Assembly (NCBI RefSeq): GCF_014839805.1
Contig: NC_051141.1
Span: forward strand, 18,484,777 to 18,548,776
Length of the DNA stretch: 64,000 nucleotides
Direction of reading: 5' to 3'
Source: Manduca sexta
Lineage: Eukaryota; Arthropoda; Insecta; Lepidoptera; Sphingidae
The notes below the pieces were generated by a model. The model saw only the letters and a list, made by a program, of their open reading frames with translations. It was not told where the DNA came from and did not search any database. Made by a program: the position numbers and the translations under genes. Shown piece by piece: positions 1 to 11,890 of the stretch; within the stretch, counting starts at the first letter, position 1; each line of letters starts with the position of its first letter.

Positions 1-485
1 TGCTGCGGTGTGCGGACGGACTTAGCCCATGCGATCGGTTCCAAGAACTGACCGATACAAGAAAAATTCTTTATGCGACCAGCTGCAATAGACACGCGAA
101 TTGGATTATTGAAAATTGAATTCTAAATGGTAATTGCTATGAGCTACAATACAAAATGATAATGTCACATTCGTAGTGTATATTGACAAATCTGCGTTAA
201 TATAATGAGCTCAGAAATTTAGTTATTTTCCGTGTTGCTTATTTTTTTGTATTTTGACTATGACACCAAATGACCTCATAGTTTCGTCTCAAATCAAATA
301 ATACGACTATCATGACAAATAATTGATTGAGAAACGAAAGGCCAAAAGGTTAAATTCTCGTGTAGGATCCACGAAAAACACCATCCTCTACATATTCTTA
401 AAGAATCGAATAAGCTTATTCTTTATAACCTAATGTCAACCTCAATCATTTACACTTTGTAATATACTGCGAGAAACTTATTTGA

Positions 486-772
486 CTGCCTCGGTGGCGT
501 AGTTGTAATTGTACGCGGTACGAGTGCGACTAGAGCGCTAAGGCCTTGAGTTCGATTCCCGGGTCGCGCAAAAATAATTGCGACTGGGTTTCTTCACTCG
601 GTCCTGCGCCTGACCTCTCTCTGTCATGTCGGATAGCCGACTGACCGGACTATGAGAATGAAGGAACAGAGAGTGCACCTGTGTACACACACACACTTGT
701 ATACTATAATATCTCCTGCATACCTGGCTGATGTCTGCTGAGATTACCGTGACCGAAACTCAATTAAAAAGG
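486..772 (+). repeat. tRNA-derived SINE (family A, copy 1)
   Basis: The head resembles a tRNA gene, with an A-box-like GGCGTAGTTGTA and a B-box GTTCGATTCCC followed by GGGTCGCGC. A body with a (CA)n run and a TCTCCTGCATACCTGGCTG motif ends in AATTAAAAAGG. A second, more diverged copy lies at 35335-35655 with the same order of blocks, including GTACGCGGTAC and GAGAGTGCACCTGTGTA, which defines the family inside this window. Confidence 0.75.
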
Positions 773-1380
773 AATCGTATTATTATATTAATCACCTAAA
801 GCACAGCTCTGACAATACAAAAGACGCAAGACGCGGACAGCACCCGTCGACAAAGTTATGAGTCAACCATGCTGTGTTCGATTTCCGCTTGAGGTAAACT
901 TGTGCAAATAGTTGTTTGTTGTCGAGTCTATCGCCTGTTGTGTTTACCAGACAGCAGTGTGTGGGACTGAGTGTCGAGAGGCGTATTTTCCAGACGCTTG
1001 GGCGTAAGATTATGATCATTAGGGTTTAAAAATCTATTTTAGAACTATATTTGCCCACGTTAAAAGATGTTTTTAGCAAAACAGACATGTTGAGACGGTA
1101 TCAAAACAGATTATTAGGCGAGACTGATAAACGAACAAATATATTTGCGAGCAAAAACATAATTTAATCCATTAAAGCTCATTTGTAGAGGAGGTATGAT
1201 GCAGGAAAGAGCACCAAGAGGCCTAAAATATTGACGCGTATACTGTACTTTAATAACCATTCTATGTGTATATTAATATCTGCAAAATTTATCAAACAAC
1301 GAACGGGAATCTTTAAGATTAAAATTTCATACCAGTGCAGTTCAATGTATTTATAAGTTTGTAATTCGTGGTATTTCAAA

Positions 1381-1520
1381 ATAAAATAAAAATAAATAAA
1401 ATACTTTATTTATCACGTAGGCGAACAAAGTTGCACTAATGATACGTCAAAACAATTTATAAGAATAATTATTATTTCTGAATAACACTCAAGATCATTT
1501 ATATAACTATGGACATTTTA
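1381..1520 (-). repeat. LINE-like 3' tail (copy 1)
   Basis: Read on the minus strand, the block ends GTTCGCCTACGTGATAAATA then AAG and an A/T-rich (AAAAT)-like tail with an AATAAA signal. This is the layout of a retroposon 3' end. The same block recurs at 8738-8870 in the same orientation with shared words such as TAGGCGAACA and ATTATTATTTCT. No coding sequence is attached. Confidence 0.5.
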
Positions 1521-1522
1521 AA

Positions 1523-1781
1523 TCTATATATATAAAAATGAATCCCTATTTCCCTTGGACTTCTCACGCCATCAGACCGATTTCACTATTTTTTTTTGTT
1601 GTTGTGTTTGTTATTGTCAGGAGAGGGTTCCTATGAATTAAAAAAATCAAAAAGTTGCGCGGAAATTTAGAAACATAAATTTTATATAACTGTCAATTGT
1701 TAGAAATAACTGTCAGCGATTGACAGAATGCGCGTTGTAAATTCATAGTTAAAACGGAACAACGTCTGTCGGGTCAGCTAG
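1523..1781 (+). mobile_element. Short non-autonomous Helitron (259 bp)
   Basis: It starts TCTATATATATAAAAATGAA and ends GTCTGTCGGGTCAGCTAG, flanked by A on the left and T on the right, as expected for Helitron insertion between A and T. A reverse-oriented relative lies at 26468-26751 with the same two ends and the same inner motifs (ACTGTCA repeats, GCGCGGAAAT). It has no coding capacity and would have moved with a Helitron helicase supplied in trans. Confidence 0.75.
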
Positions 1782-2139
1782 TTAGGGATAAAATTCTTAT
1801 GGAATACAAGGCATAAGGTAAAACAAAGTAGCCAGCACGGGTTGGCAGGTAGGGGGAAATATAAGGCTAACCCGTCGCGATCCTCACCGGTGAGGACATG
1901 AGCCCTGGCCTAGCTAACCTACCAGCCTTTCACAGCTACCCAAGCGATGACTACCCGAAGACGAAAGGCAGAAAGAAACTCCAAAAATTTATAGGTATTT
2001 TTTAATCATTAGAGCGACAGTGTGGCTTGCACTGCACATGTAAAGCGAGATGAAGCCCAAAGAAAATGTTGACAGACAAGAGTTAAAAATAGCACTAAAT
2101 TCGGCGTAATTATGCCAGCCTGATTTAATTAAATTTTTT

Positions 2140-2370
2140 CATATTTGCACGGCTTAGTAACCCCACTGCATCTGATGGTAAGTGGAGTGGACTCAAATAG
2201 AATTTTGACTGACGAGATATGATTGCCCCTCGACAGCCCACAGAATTATGCCAGCCTGTTGGAAAGGATATACAAATGCTAATCCCAAGACACGACACTT
2301 ACATGAACCACTTTAGTGGGTTTTGACACCCTGTATCCGGTGGTCGCTAACCGAGCGGATGTAAAATATA
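2140..2370. repeat. Unclassified interspersed repeat, probably a LINE 3' region
   Basis: The block around CACTGCATCTGATGGTAAGT, CTGACGAGATATGATT and TGACACCCTGTATCCGGTGG has the look of a widespread lepidopteran repeat that I recall in outline but cannot name. It has higher GC than its surroundings and no open frame. There is no second copy in this window. Confidence 0.35.
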
Positions 2371-3405
2371 TCCTACAAACAGGAGAATATGTATTAGCAA
2401 GAGTGTTGCTTGAAATTCGACGAGCATCTAAACAAAATTCCCTAACCTATATTGCTCTCGTTTAGGACCGACAACTCACTACAATCTATGGCAGTGTAAA
2501 TGTTCCTCTGTAACGCTGATTTATCGTCAACTAATTCACATTCTCGTTATCCTACCTCGAGCTATACATAATCACAAACTGTACATCTGAGGAACTCCGT
2601 AACTCAATGTACAGGTATGTCGCCGGCACTTAAATTACTAAACCCAAATAAGATGCAATAACCCGTCTATCTTTTCCACGGAAAACTTACACGTCCAAGG
2701 TTTAGAAGGTTTGACGGTAAAGTCTTGAATACATCGACTAAGAGAAACATGTAAAATATGTAAAAACTTTCCGAAAATATATACAATTTCCTTTTACAGT
2801 GTGGCCGGCATGCAGAACGAGTACCGAGAATGAAATGGCGATATAAGTAAGACATTTTCCATGAAAACGTAAATGATTAAATTCTGCTATTAATACGGCT
2901 TGCAAATATCTTTCATAACGGATCACTTTTCGAAAATTTTAATATAATGTTACTATAATTCATTTTTCAATAAGCATATTGTAAGTCGATTATATTGCGA
3001 CAACATATTCCGCAACATAATAAACGTCGTTAATCAGTGTGAGATGCATGATTGTGGTGAAATGTAATTATTATTACATAATTAAATGGCCGACAAAATA
3101 TATTTATTGTTAAATTATTTTAGGTAGCACGAGTAGTAGAAGTAAAGAAAATTTTGCACTGGACTACGGTACATTTAGTATGCAACATGAATAATATTTT
3201 TTAAATACATTCCACGCGTTATAATGTTGGAACTCAGTTCTATCTCAACTTTATCCACATCGCTAATAATACCCAGTAATATGCAAATGATCTGTGATCT
3301 CAATAATTTCTATTTTAACGTTTTAAAATCTACTATTTCGATCACGTGCGACTTCTAACTAGCTATTCCCGATTCAATTTGTCGGATGCATTTTACTTAT
3401 ATGCG

Positions 3406-3693
3406 CTATTTAAAGAAGAATATTATGATTAGTTTCTTATATGAGACAGTCAGTGTACAACCGCGATGTTTATTTCGAACACCGTCGAGGTTAAGTTTTA
3501 CTATACCTAAAAATGTGCAATGAAACTGTATGTTCTTTCTTGATAATTTTGAATCCTTAATAACCTCTTCTATTTGAGACTCGAATTGTAGGAAGTCAGA
3601 CAGGTCAAAAAAGTCTTTACAACGGTCTCTATGAGTCTTTACGACTCGATCCCAATCATTATCAAGATTTATTTGATAAGTACCTTCTTTCAC
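3406..3693 (-). other. Unassigned open frame of 95 codons
   Basis: The frame opens with MKEGTYQINLDNDWDRVVK and contains a charged, helix-prone stretch (FLQFESQIEEVIKDSKLSRK). Composition is more protein-like than for the other short frames nearby, but no motif is recognisable and no convincing acceptor or donor brackets it. It could be a decayed transposon or captured gene fragment, or chance. It does not resemble any part of a tyrosine phosphatase, so I do not attach it to the surrounding gene. Confidence 0.2.
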
Positions 3694-5242
3694 AATTATA
3701 ATTAACTTTCAGCAGTCATTGTAGAATTTATTGAACTATTTTGGATACGAATTTCATTACATCCAAACCAGTACCATAAATCTGTATGCGGACATCTCAT
3801 CCAGAACGGTCTGTATTGCGCCGTGCATTTCTAGTAATTGTTGAATTAAAATCGTTTTATTCCGTGCACCGTGCCGGACGTCCGCCATTGTCGAAAACCA
3901 CAGTCCATTGTAAGTGATAACTCAAAAGCAGTAGATATGTATGGATGTTTGAAGTAAAAGCTGTAACCGCTCAGAGGATTTCGATAATGTATAGAAAGCA
4001 AATCGAATTTTGTACTATCTTTCGATAAGAAACTAGCAGAAAAAAGCGTCAATACATTAGCATCACTTTACTGTTGCAAGGACATCATTCCCACTCTACT
4101 TATGTTCTCTTAAATTATAAAGTGCAGTACGACAGGCTTCTTCTATAGTTTTATAAAAATAAAAACCTAAGTCCATAACTTTACGTCCGAACGAGCCTCG
4201 CCATACTACGCCAAAACTTCACTTTTACAATATTTCATATAGTTAATTTAATTAGACAAGACTTGATGCAACATTTTCTATAAATCTTTCCGAACGGATT
4301 GACGATATTCGAAATGATGCAGTTTAAAAAATTCCTAATATGGAAATATTTTTTTATTTCGCCTATTATTTTGGAAAATTATGCTTTATCGAGTAAAGCC
4401 AGCGTCGATGTGAGCTGATTTGTGTCGACAACCTGATTTACGAAGATCTAAACATTGTCATTTGAGCTACCTCCTGGTCAATAAAAGCGTCTCTTGACTG
4501 GCAACAATTGGAGCCTACAAACGACCTGTGGTGAAGGGTCCATATAAACTGATTCCCGGCGGCTTCCCTTTCTTTATTATATCTAATTATCATTAAAACT
4601 ATTGTAGATCGCATATTAGTACCTACATATATGTTGTATATGTTCCAAAAATCTAACTCTTCGCAACAGCAAACGATTACGACTAGATGTCTATCATTCA
4701 GTCAAGCACTATCAGAAGCGAAGGGCAATCATTTACACATGGAAATCCTTAGATAACATTTTATTTGCCCTAGATTCATAAAAATAAAAAATACCAGGTT
4801 ATAGATTTAATATGGCCCTTGGACTCTCCCACATGCCAATGATCCTTGAAGTCCCTTGCAACATGAACGTCATTATCGCCTCTCGAGTATCGGTCGCATA
4901 CACCTTAATTAACTTTAACACGATAGGGGACCATGGATTATAATAACACGTGTCCTCTCCCATTCCGTTTAATTAACAGCGAGTGCCGTGAGACAAGTGC
5001 AAGGTTGCCGATCACGTCACGTTTAACTGATATACTGCACTAGATAACGATGTTTTTTATTTACTAGGAAACGGATGGAATTAATGCCTTAATTAGAAAA
5101 TAAGAATAAAATAGCGTGCGTCATTTGTATATCGAAAACTGCGAGAAACTGCCAGTTATAAACAAAGTGTAAATCCAGCAAACCAATAATTGTTCTACAC
5201 TCATTTGTCAATAGGTACTAAACGTATCTGCCGAGCGCGCTT

Positions 5243-5330
5243 TCGTAGCATAATTGCTACGAACGGCAAAGCTGCTACAAAGATCTACACTGCTACGCGA
5301 TCGCTACATAAAATCCGGCGGCTACGAACC
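5243..5330. repeat. GCTAC/GTAGC-rich cluster with an 8-bp inverted repeat
   Basis: TCGTAGCA and TGCTACGA form perfect 8-bp arms around a TAAT spacer at 5243-5262. The word GCTAC then recurs four more times (GCTGCTAC, CTGCTACG, TCGCTACA, CGGCTACG) within 75 bp. The local CpG level is high for this AT-rich window. It is probably the end of a foldback-type element, but no partner end was found. Confidence 0.4.
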
Positions 5331-6182
5331 AATCGGACTCAAATTAATACATTGGTAATTTTAAGCAGAAAACTGGAATACCATTGACAAATAGTAGCGT
5401 AGTTAAGATTGTAATATTTGATGAGTTTCCGCAAATCATAGACTCGAAAATCAGACTCGAGTTTTATTATTTCTAGGCACGCATACAATCATTTTATAAT
5501 GAAAACAAAGTTATTGAACCGTGCATGGATGGAGCTTGTGGCCTAATGTACATTGCACACACGACTGCTAAATATCAACAGCTGTCCTAAAATAATGCGA
5601 CATGTTTTATGCATTACCTGTATCTGTTTTGTAATCTTCACAACTATAATAATAATTGTGCTACGTCATATGTCTAATATATACGGTATTGGTGGAATGC
5701 ATTTTGATGTTTTATTTTTATAAACGACTTAAAACATACCCTGCTTCCAAGTTGCGCATTACCCAAATTGTTGCAACTTATAACACAGCTTTCAGTATGC
5801 AAGTTTTATATTTTAAAAATACAGCAAATATTCTCTCACGCGACACGAGCTTTACAGCATCAAAGAATTTCCGATTCGAAAAATGCCAGCTTTTATTTTA
5901 CTATTTTCACGTTATCCGTCAAAACGTATTGTCATGAAAAAGGAATTTATTTTTCATTTTCATGACGCTATATTGGTAATTTAATGAAGACCGATTTCTA
6001 TAACATAACCTTTCGCGGAAAATCACATTGCAATACAAAGCCCAAAAGCTATAATGATTAATGGATTTGAAATGAAAACCTGCAACTGACGTTTGTTATG
6101 TATAGATATGTATATTAACGAATTAGCCCCTAACCCATCTGGTCGCTCCAATGGTTTACCAGCTTTTTTACCAGCCAACTTA

Positions 6183-6339
6183 TCTATACTATTATATAAA
6201 GCTGAAGAGTTTGTTAGAATGCGCTAATCTCAAGAACACCGGTTCAAACAGAAAAATTCTTTTAGTGCTGTAAAATATATAGCGTGACTTTTATAACGGA
6301 AAACATTCATCACGTGCCGGAGCCGCGGGCAAAAGCTAG
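6183..6339 (+). mobile_element. Short non-autonomous Helitron (157 bp)
   Basis: It begins TCTATACTATTATATAAAGC and ends GCCGCGGGCAAAAGCTAG, with A before and T after. The ends match those of the larger element at 27259-28380, and the inner text GCGCTAATCTCAAGAAC is also shared, so this is an internally deleted relative. The pre-terminal hairpin is imperfect here. Confidence 0.75.
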
Positions 6340-8737
6340 TAATTTCATATTATGTTCTTCGGACGGACTTACTAAATCTAATATTTAATATACTGTTGAA
6401 ATGTTAATTTATTTTGAATTGTCCTATAGGAATTAACACGTAAATTACTTTCTTTTATTTTTAAAACACTGAAAGCGCAAATGTAGATATGCAATGACAA
6501 CCAGAATATTCGTATACAAGACTCACTACTTTATCAAACGTAAATAATAATGTACTACGATAATAAATACCATAATGTACCGGACATACCTACAAATACA
6601 GATTTCGTGCATGCCAATGCATTAACTTAATCCACAAATACAACGGGAATCCGATTAGGAAGCGCGGGCTGACCTTCCTGGAAAGCCCCCATCCACCCCA
6701 CTCCGCCCACCATAGGCACGCCAATGTCATTGCTGACACGATCCCCGTGAGATGCAATGTTATTGTATACGGTAGACCGGTGCTTCAGTGTAGCCGCTAC
6801 TCTAAGGACACATACAACTCTTAAGCCAAACAATTATTGCTACCAATAATCATACGCAATTTGCAATTATGCTAGCAATTATAGTTGGAAGATTATTGCA
6901 TTATACTGTTCAGATAAAGGCGAGAACTTAAAATTGACGAATATTTCATACAAGAATCATTACGACTACTGTTCACAGTTATTGGACCTCGGACATCTGT
7001 TTTTTTTTACGTTGGCATAATTTGTCAAAATTCTTATCATGTTTTTCTTTTAAATCTGTAATTATAGATATCGAGTCATGCCTAAAAATCGTACTATCGC
7101 TCTGTAAGTTTTGTGAGAAGGAAAAGACTAATTATTCCTTTTAAAAATGTTCGACAACGGATCGCTGTCATGACAATTATGTAAACTGTATTATCAGCTA
7201 TTACTTTATCCTCAGGGTAGCGGAAAAGAAAAATATATGCATAATATACATACATGTTTATATGCAATATATCATCAGAACACTCGGGGAATAACGAAAT
7301 AAATAAAAAATTAAACATTAATAAAATATTTCGTACAGGGAGGGGGATTAGACAAAACATTACCTGGAAACGTAGATCTCACGTTAGCTAACTTTACTGC
7401 TAGAGATAAAATATGAGACTATTTACACACACGATGCCGTTTTTTCTCGAAGATAGTAGTTTATTATCTTTAAAAAACTCTTATGTGATTATTGCTTAGG
7501 TCAAGCATATATTGGCCGTCAACACGGGAAAATTGCTTCGCCATTGCATATTCAGACGAGGCAATTGCTATATATCTTCAATTATCGTTCGTACACGATA
7601 AAAAATTTGATCCATCTAAATGAGACGTCTGGTTGATATTGTGTTTGAGATCATAGTATGCATGTTTGAGTCAAAGACAACATCATAATATTATAACATT
7701 ATATGCAATATGTTTGTAAATTGTTGCATTCTATGTATAATAAAAATGAAACATCGTGTAAATGAACTCGCACAAGCGATAAGCTATTACCGCCAGTACG
7801 GCCGGTGCGCCAGACTGGCCGGCACATCGGTTTAGCCGGCTCATAACATTCTATTCAACAATGCAGCGCGCGTCGGCCTTGACCTAGAAACTCTAGCGGG
7901 GGCTGATTAACATTCTCTTGGATAGGTAATAGGTATATATGATAAAAATCCCATTAACTTCCCAGAGCACAGGGCGGAGCGAATTGTTTGCACTAGTTAT
8001 GCGAATGATGTTTGTATGCAGTTAAATAATTTTTGAAGGCTAGAGGTGTGGAGCAGCTGCATCGGGGAGGGCGAAACGTATTATTGAGAATAGGTCTTAA
8101 TCACACTACTGGGGTAAAAAGAGATGATCACGTTCTTATAACATGACATGTGAAAGGAGGAAAGAAAGCAAACAGTAAACAGTATTTAAATGGTGTAATA
8201 TAATTTATACCAAATCTTGATATTTATGAAGTAGCCACAAAACAAAGAAAAGAAACATATTTTATATTAAAATAAACCTATTATACGGATTTTATCACGG
8301 TGTTACATATAATTTTTTTTCCTGTTTTAGGGAAAAAAGTAATATTAAAAAAACCGCGATATGATCCATAAAATAGTTTTATATTCATGTCTAAAATTCG
8401 CGTTAACATAAGAAATCATTACATTTTCTATAGATAGATGAGTACCTAGAAACGCAGATACTTGGATATCAGCGTAAGTGGATGGTAATGTTCCACCACA
8501 ACAGTGCCACGAGGATCTGGATCAGCATATGCTAAACAGTATGTAACTGAAGAACATATTTTGGTAAAATTTTTAAACAATATTGCGTAATAATATTCTT
8601 TACCGCAATATGAGTAATCAGGAATCATCAGGAATAAGGGTGCATATTGAATAAACAATTGTATTATAGATATTTATCAATAAAAAACAAGCGTTACCCA
8701 AAATACAATACATAATATCTCTAGCATACTTTAGTAC

Positions 8738-8870
8738 CTAATACTTTATTTATCAAATAGGCGAACACTGCAGTTATGATACGTTAAAAGAATTTAAAAA
8801 GAATTATTATTATTTCTTTATAACATTTAAGGTCATTAATTATATTACTACGGATATATTAACATCTTAC
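8738..8870 (-). repeat. LINE-like 3' tail (copy 2)
   Basis: A second copy of the 1381-1520 block in the same orientation: CTTTATTTATCA..TAGGCGAACA, then a degenerate ATGATACGTTAAAAGAATTT stretch and ATTATTATTTCTTTATAACA. It has diverged from copy 1 at many positions and carries no frame. Confidence 0.5.
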
Positions 8871-9059
8871 ACGTGCTACAGCACAACATATTGATATATG
8901 AACAGAAATCGATCAATGGGGATTAAAGCTAGCGTTGTAAACAACTTTCTCGACTGGATTTCCGCGAAATAATAATTCCATTAGAATAAACAAAAGGTTA
9001 TAAATATATAAGAACACTTTTCACATATATGAAACAATACATCACTGGTTATTGGTTAT

Positions 9060-9780
9060 CCTGCCACATTACAGGACAAATTCACATCGAAATTGATTTT
9101 CGACATAAAGTGCAGGTTATGATGATTTCTGATGGCACAACTGCCACACAATCTCCACACCGAATCCACGCCCGCGCACGCGGGTACATTTAACGCGGCT
9201 CTAGGCACACAATTCTCTATGTATAACTCTTGGTTGTAACTGCATATTGAAGTTGTTGAAGCCTCGCAAACATTTCCCGGCCCTTCTCCCCTCCGCACTT
9301 CCTAAGCGGGTTCCTTTCCTTCCCCTTGATAATAATAATAATATCAGCCCTGTATTATATACTGTCCCACTGTTGGGCACGGGCCTCCTCTACCACTGAA
9401 AGGGATTAGGCCTTAGTCCACCACGCTGGCCCAGTGCGGATTGGTAGACTTCACAGACCCAAAAATTCAAACTTCCTATAAAGAACTTCTCAGATGTGCA
9501 GGTTTCCTCACGATGTTTTCCTTCACCGTTAAAGCAAGCGGTAAATTTACAAAGAATACACAGATTTTTTTTAGAAAAGTCAGAGGTGTGTGCCCTTGGG
9601 ATTTGAACCTGCGGACATTCGTTTCGCCAGTCCGTTCCACAACCAATTATGCTATCGCCGCTTTTTTTCCCCCAGATATGCCCTCCCAACTTTCCTCCAA
9701 GCCCTTGGAGTTGCTAAGCCGGGGGATTCCACTATCCCATTCGCAGATTTCTCCTGGTGTTGACTGCAGGTTCTGAAAAC
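9060..9780. repeat. Unclassified GC-richer repeat (family B, copy 1), split by a SINE
   Basis: The two halves (9060-9328 and 9663-9780) match, in order, the reverse complement of 37920-38262. Shared blocks include CCTTCTCCCCTCCGC, GGGTTCCTTTCCTTCCC, CAACTTTCCTCCAAGCC and a GTTGCT(A/C)AGC..GGGGGATTCCA stretch. The SINE at 9329-9662 sits between blocks that are contiguous in the other copy, so it inserted later. No intact frame exists in either copy; it may be a LINE 3' region. Confidence 0.55.
9329..9662 (-). repeat. tRNA-derived SINE (family C, copy 1)
   Basis: On the minus strand the head GCGGCGATAGCATAATTGG (A-box region) leads to GGTTCAAATCCC (B-box), then a body with AACATCGTGAGGAAACCTGC and GTGGACTAAGGCCTAATCCC, ending ATACAGGGCTGATATTATTA with a (TTA)n tail. 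It is almost full length and closely matches the plus-strand copy at 11555-11890. It interrupts the family B repeat. Confidence 0.85.
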
Positions 9781-10729
9781 TATCTTTATCTACAATACAT
9801 CGATGGTGAATGAACTGACAACCTCACAAATAAATGCAATTGTACGATCGGGGACTGAGATAACGATTTTATGCTGTTATATCTCTGGTTTTACGGAAAC
9901 GTTTTGTGGTTATCGCACTATTACTCGCATATAAAGTGGAAAACACAACCAATTAATTATTGGTCTAACCGAGCATGGCAAATTTTCAGCATAATGTGGT
10001 CATCTGTAATTGGTGAGCGGTTGATATAGCTATTTTGTTGTTATATACGCGGCTTTAAGGGTAACCTTGCTATTATCGTACTCGACATGCTTGCATATAC
10101 AATTAAAAACCCTAAAAATTGTTGATACAATCGAGACGGGCATATTATTTAGTTGATGAACTATCATCGTGGTCCACACACGCGTTGAAAGGGGAATTGT
10201 ATTTTGCGATGTAAGGTCCTGTGTCACAAGTTTTCGTTGTCGTATTAAGCAACTTGTGTAGATAGTAGTCATTTTATTACCATTTATCGGGCAGCTGAGG
10301 TTCGAGTGTGTGTTATATTTAGCATATACGTTAATAGACTAGAAATCACTCAGAAGTTGTGAAACAAAACCTAAATAGAAGAAAAGTGTATTCCAAAAAG
10401 TCTAGTTTTGGAATTTGAGCGATCTCATTAATCGCAAAATTGATTGTTGCTCAGATCAAGCCTATGCAGACGAATTGACGGCCGTCCTATTGATAATACT
10501 TACATTTACTTATGTATCTATACAATTCTATCGCGGAATATCTTTAACGTCATTTCAAATTTTTTATGAGTGAGGCGTTACGAAAGACATTCAATTATAA
10601 ATCACTAGAAATAAACAACACTGCCTGAAATAATACACGACATTATACACAATACAATTGAAATAGTCGGCAATCGCAAACCCAAATTCCACACTAAGAT
10701 ACAAGACTTGGCATCCAAGGGACTTCCAA

Positions 10730-10975
10730 TCCAATCTCATAATACCCATAACTGTTGTGTTCCGGTTTGAAGGACATTGTAGCCAGTGTAACTACTGGAC
10801 ATAATGAGAGTTAACATCTCACGTCTCACAGGATGGCGTGTGCAGTGGAATACCAAACAATACTTTGTAATTCAAGATGTTGGATGGTGTTTTTACCGCT
10901 TACGGGCGGTCGTATCGCTTACCATCAGGCGAACAGTAAGCTCGTCTCGTCATTCAAAGCAATAAAAAAAAATTG
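10730..10975 (+). mobile_element. LINE 3' end with poly(A)
   Basis: Contains GTTTGAAGGACATTGTAGCC, then ACATCTCACGTCTCA, then CGGGCGGTCGTATCGCTTAC followed by CATCAGGCGAACAG and AGCAATAAAAAAAA. The CATCAGG..CTCGTCTCGTC ending before an A-run is the common 3' end of a lepidopteran LINE. A relative of the first half is at 29075-29222. The element is truncated with no coding sequence left. Confidence 0.6.
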
Positions 10976-11554
10976 GGTAATATTTGCGGATTCGTTTGTT
11001 GTTGAGTTTAATACCTTCGCATAAATTCGCTTTGCACTAAATTCGCCTAGCCAAATAGATAAGCATTATTCTATAGCAGTTAATCTTCATTTTAATAGAA
11101 TTCGTTTGCAATAACAAACTGACAAGCGTCACTTTTTCATAATGCTAATTAGATTTTGTCTGAATTCCAAGGTAGAAATACAGTTTCTGGTATAGAAATT
11201 TATTTACAAATGCAATACCCACCACGTAAGTGACGAACACATCCAAATTGAGATTGATTCTTACTGTACTAAACTTAAGATTTATAATTGAAAAATTATT
11301 GTCACTAACACGGTATCGCACTATCCCCGATAAACGGATTAAAGCTGGTTTTAAACCTACTGCCGCCTGCAGCGTTCGGGAAATTGCGCAAGGTCTACTC
11401 GTTCAATATACCTCAGTGTCTGAAGACTAAAGTCTTCAAGTCCATGTGTGTTACCAGTGATGACATCGGCACTGAGACGTGGCCTCTAGACCGTATAAGA
11501 AAACTCACAGTCGCTCAGCGAGCTATGAAAAAGACTATACTTGGTGTTTCAAAA

Positions 11555-11890
11555 GCGGCGATAGCCTAGTTGGGTGTGGAACGGACTGCCAAGACGAATG
11601 TCCGCAGGTTCAAATCGCAAGGGCATACACCTCTGACTTTTATAAAAATCATGTGTGTATTCTTTGTGAATTTATCGTTCGGTTTAACGTTAAGGAAAAC
11701 ATCGTGAGGAAACCTGCACATCAGAGAAGTTCTCTATAGGAATTTCGAAGGTGTGTGAAGTCTACCAATCCGCACTAGGCCAGCGTGGTGGACTAAGGCC
11801 TAATCCCTCTCAGTAGTAGAGGAGGCCCGTGCTCAGCAGTGGGCAAGTATATAATACAGGGCTGATATTATTTATTATATTATTATTGGT
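11555..11890 (+). repeat. tRNA-derived SINE (family C, copy 2)
   Basis: Head GCGGCGATAGCCTAGTTGGG (A-box region) and GGTTCAAATCGC (B-box), body with GGAAAACATCGTGAGGAAAC, and 3' part GTGGACTAAGGCCTAATCCC to ATAATACAGGGCTGATATTA followed by an ATT-rich tail. It is a full-length copy in the opposite orientation to 9329-9662. Pol III transcription from the internal boxes is the expected mode for such elements. Confidence 0.85.

Noticed and set aside
486..560. Possible tRNA gene with A- and B-box motifs
   Set aside because: No closed acceptor stem or cloverleaf; a repeat body with the same head recurs at 35335, so it is a SINE.
6627..6833. 68-codon minus-strand frame in a GC-richer patch (GGVGWMGAFQEGQPALPN)
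   Set aside because: Suggestive of transposon debris but no family recognised and no second copy in the window.
9441..9776. 111-codon plus-strand frame
   Set aside because: Lies over the antisense of a SINE and a family B repeat; no protein motif.
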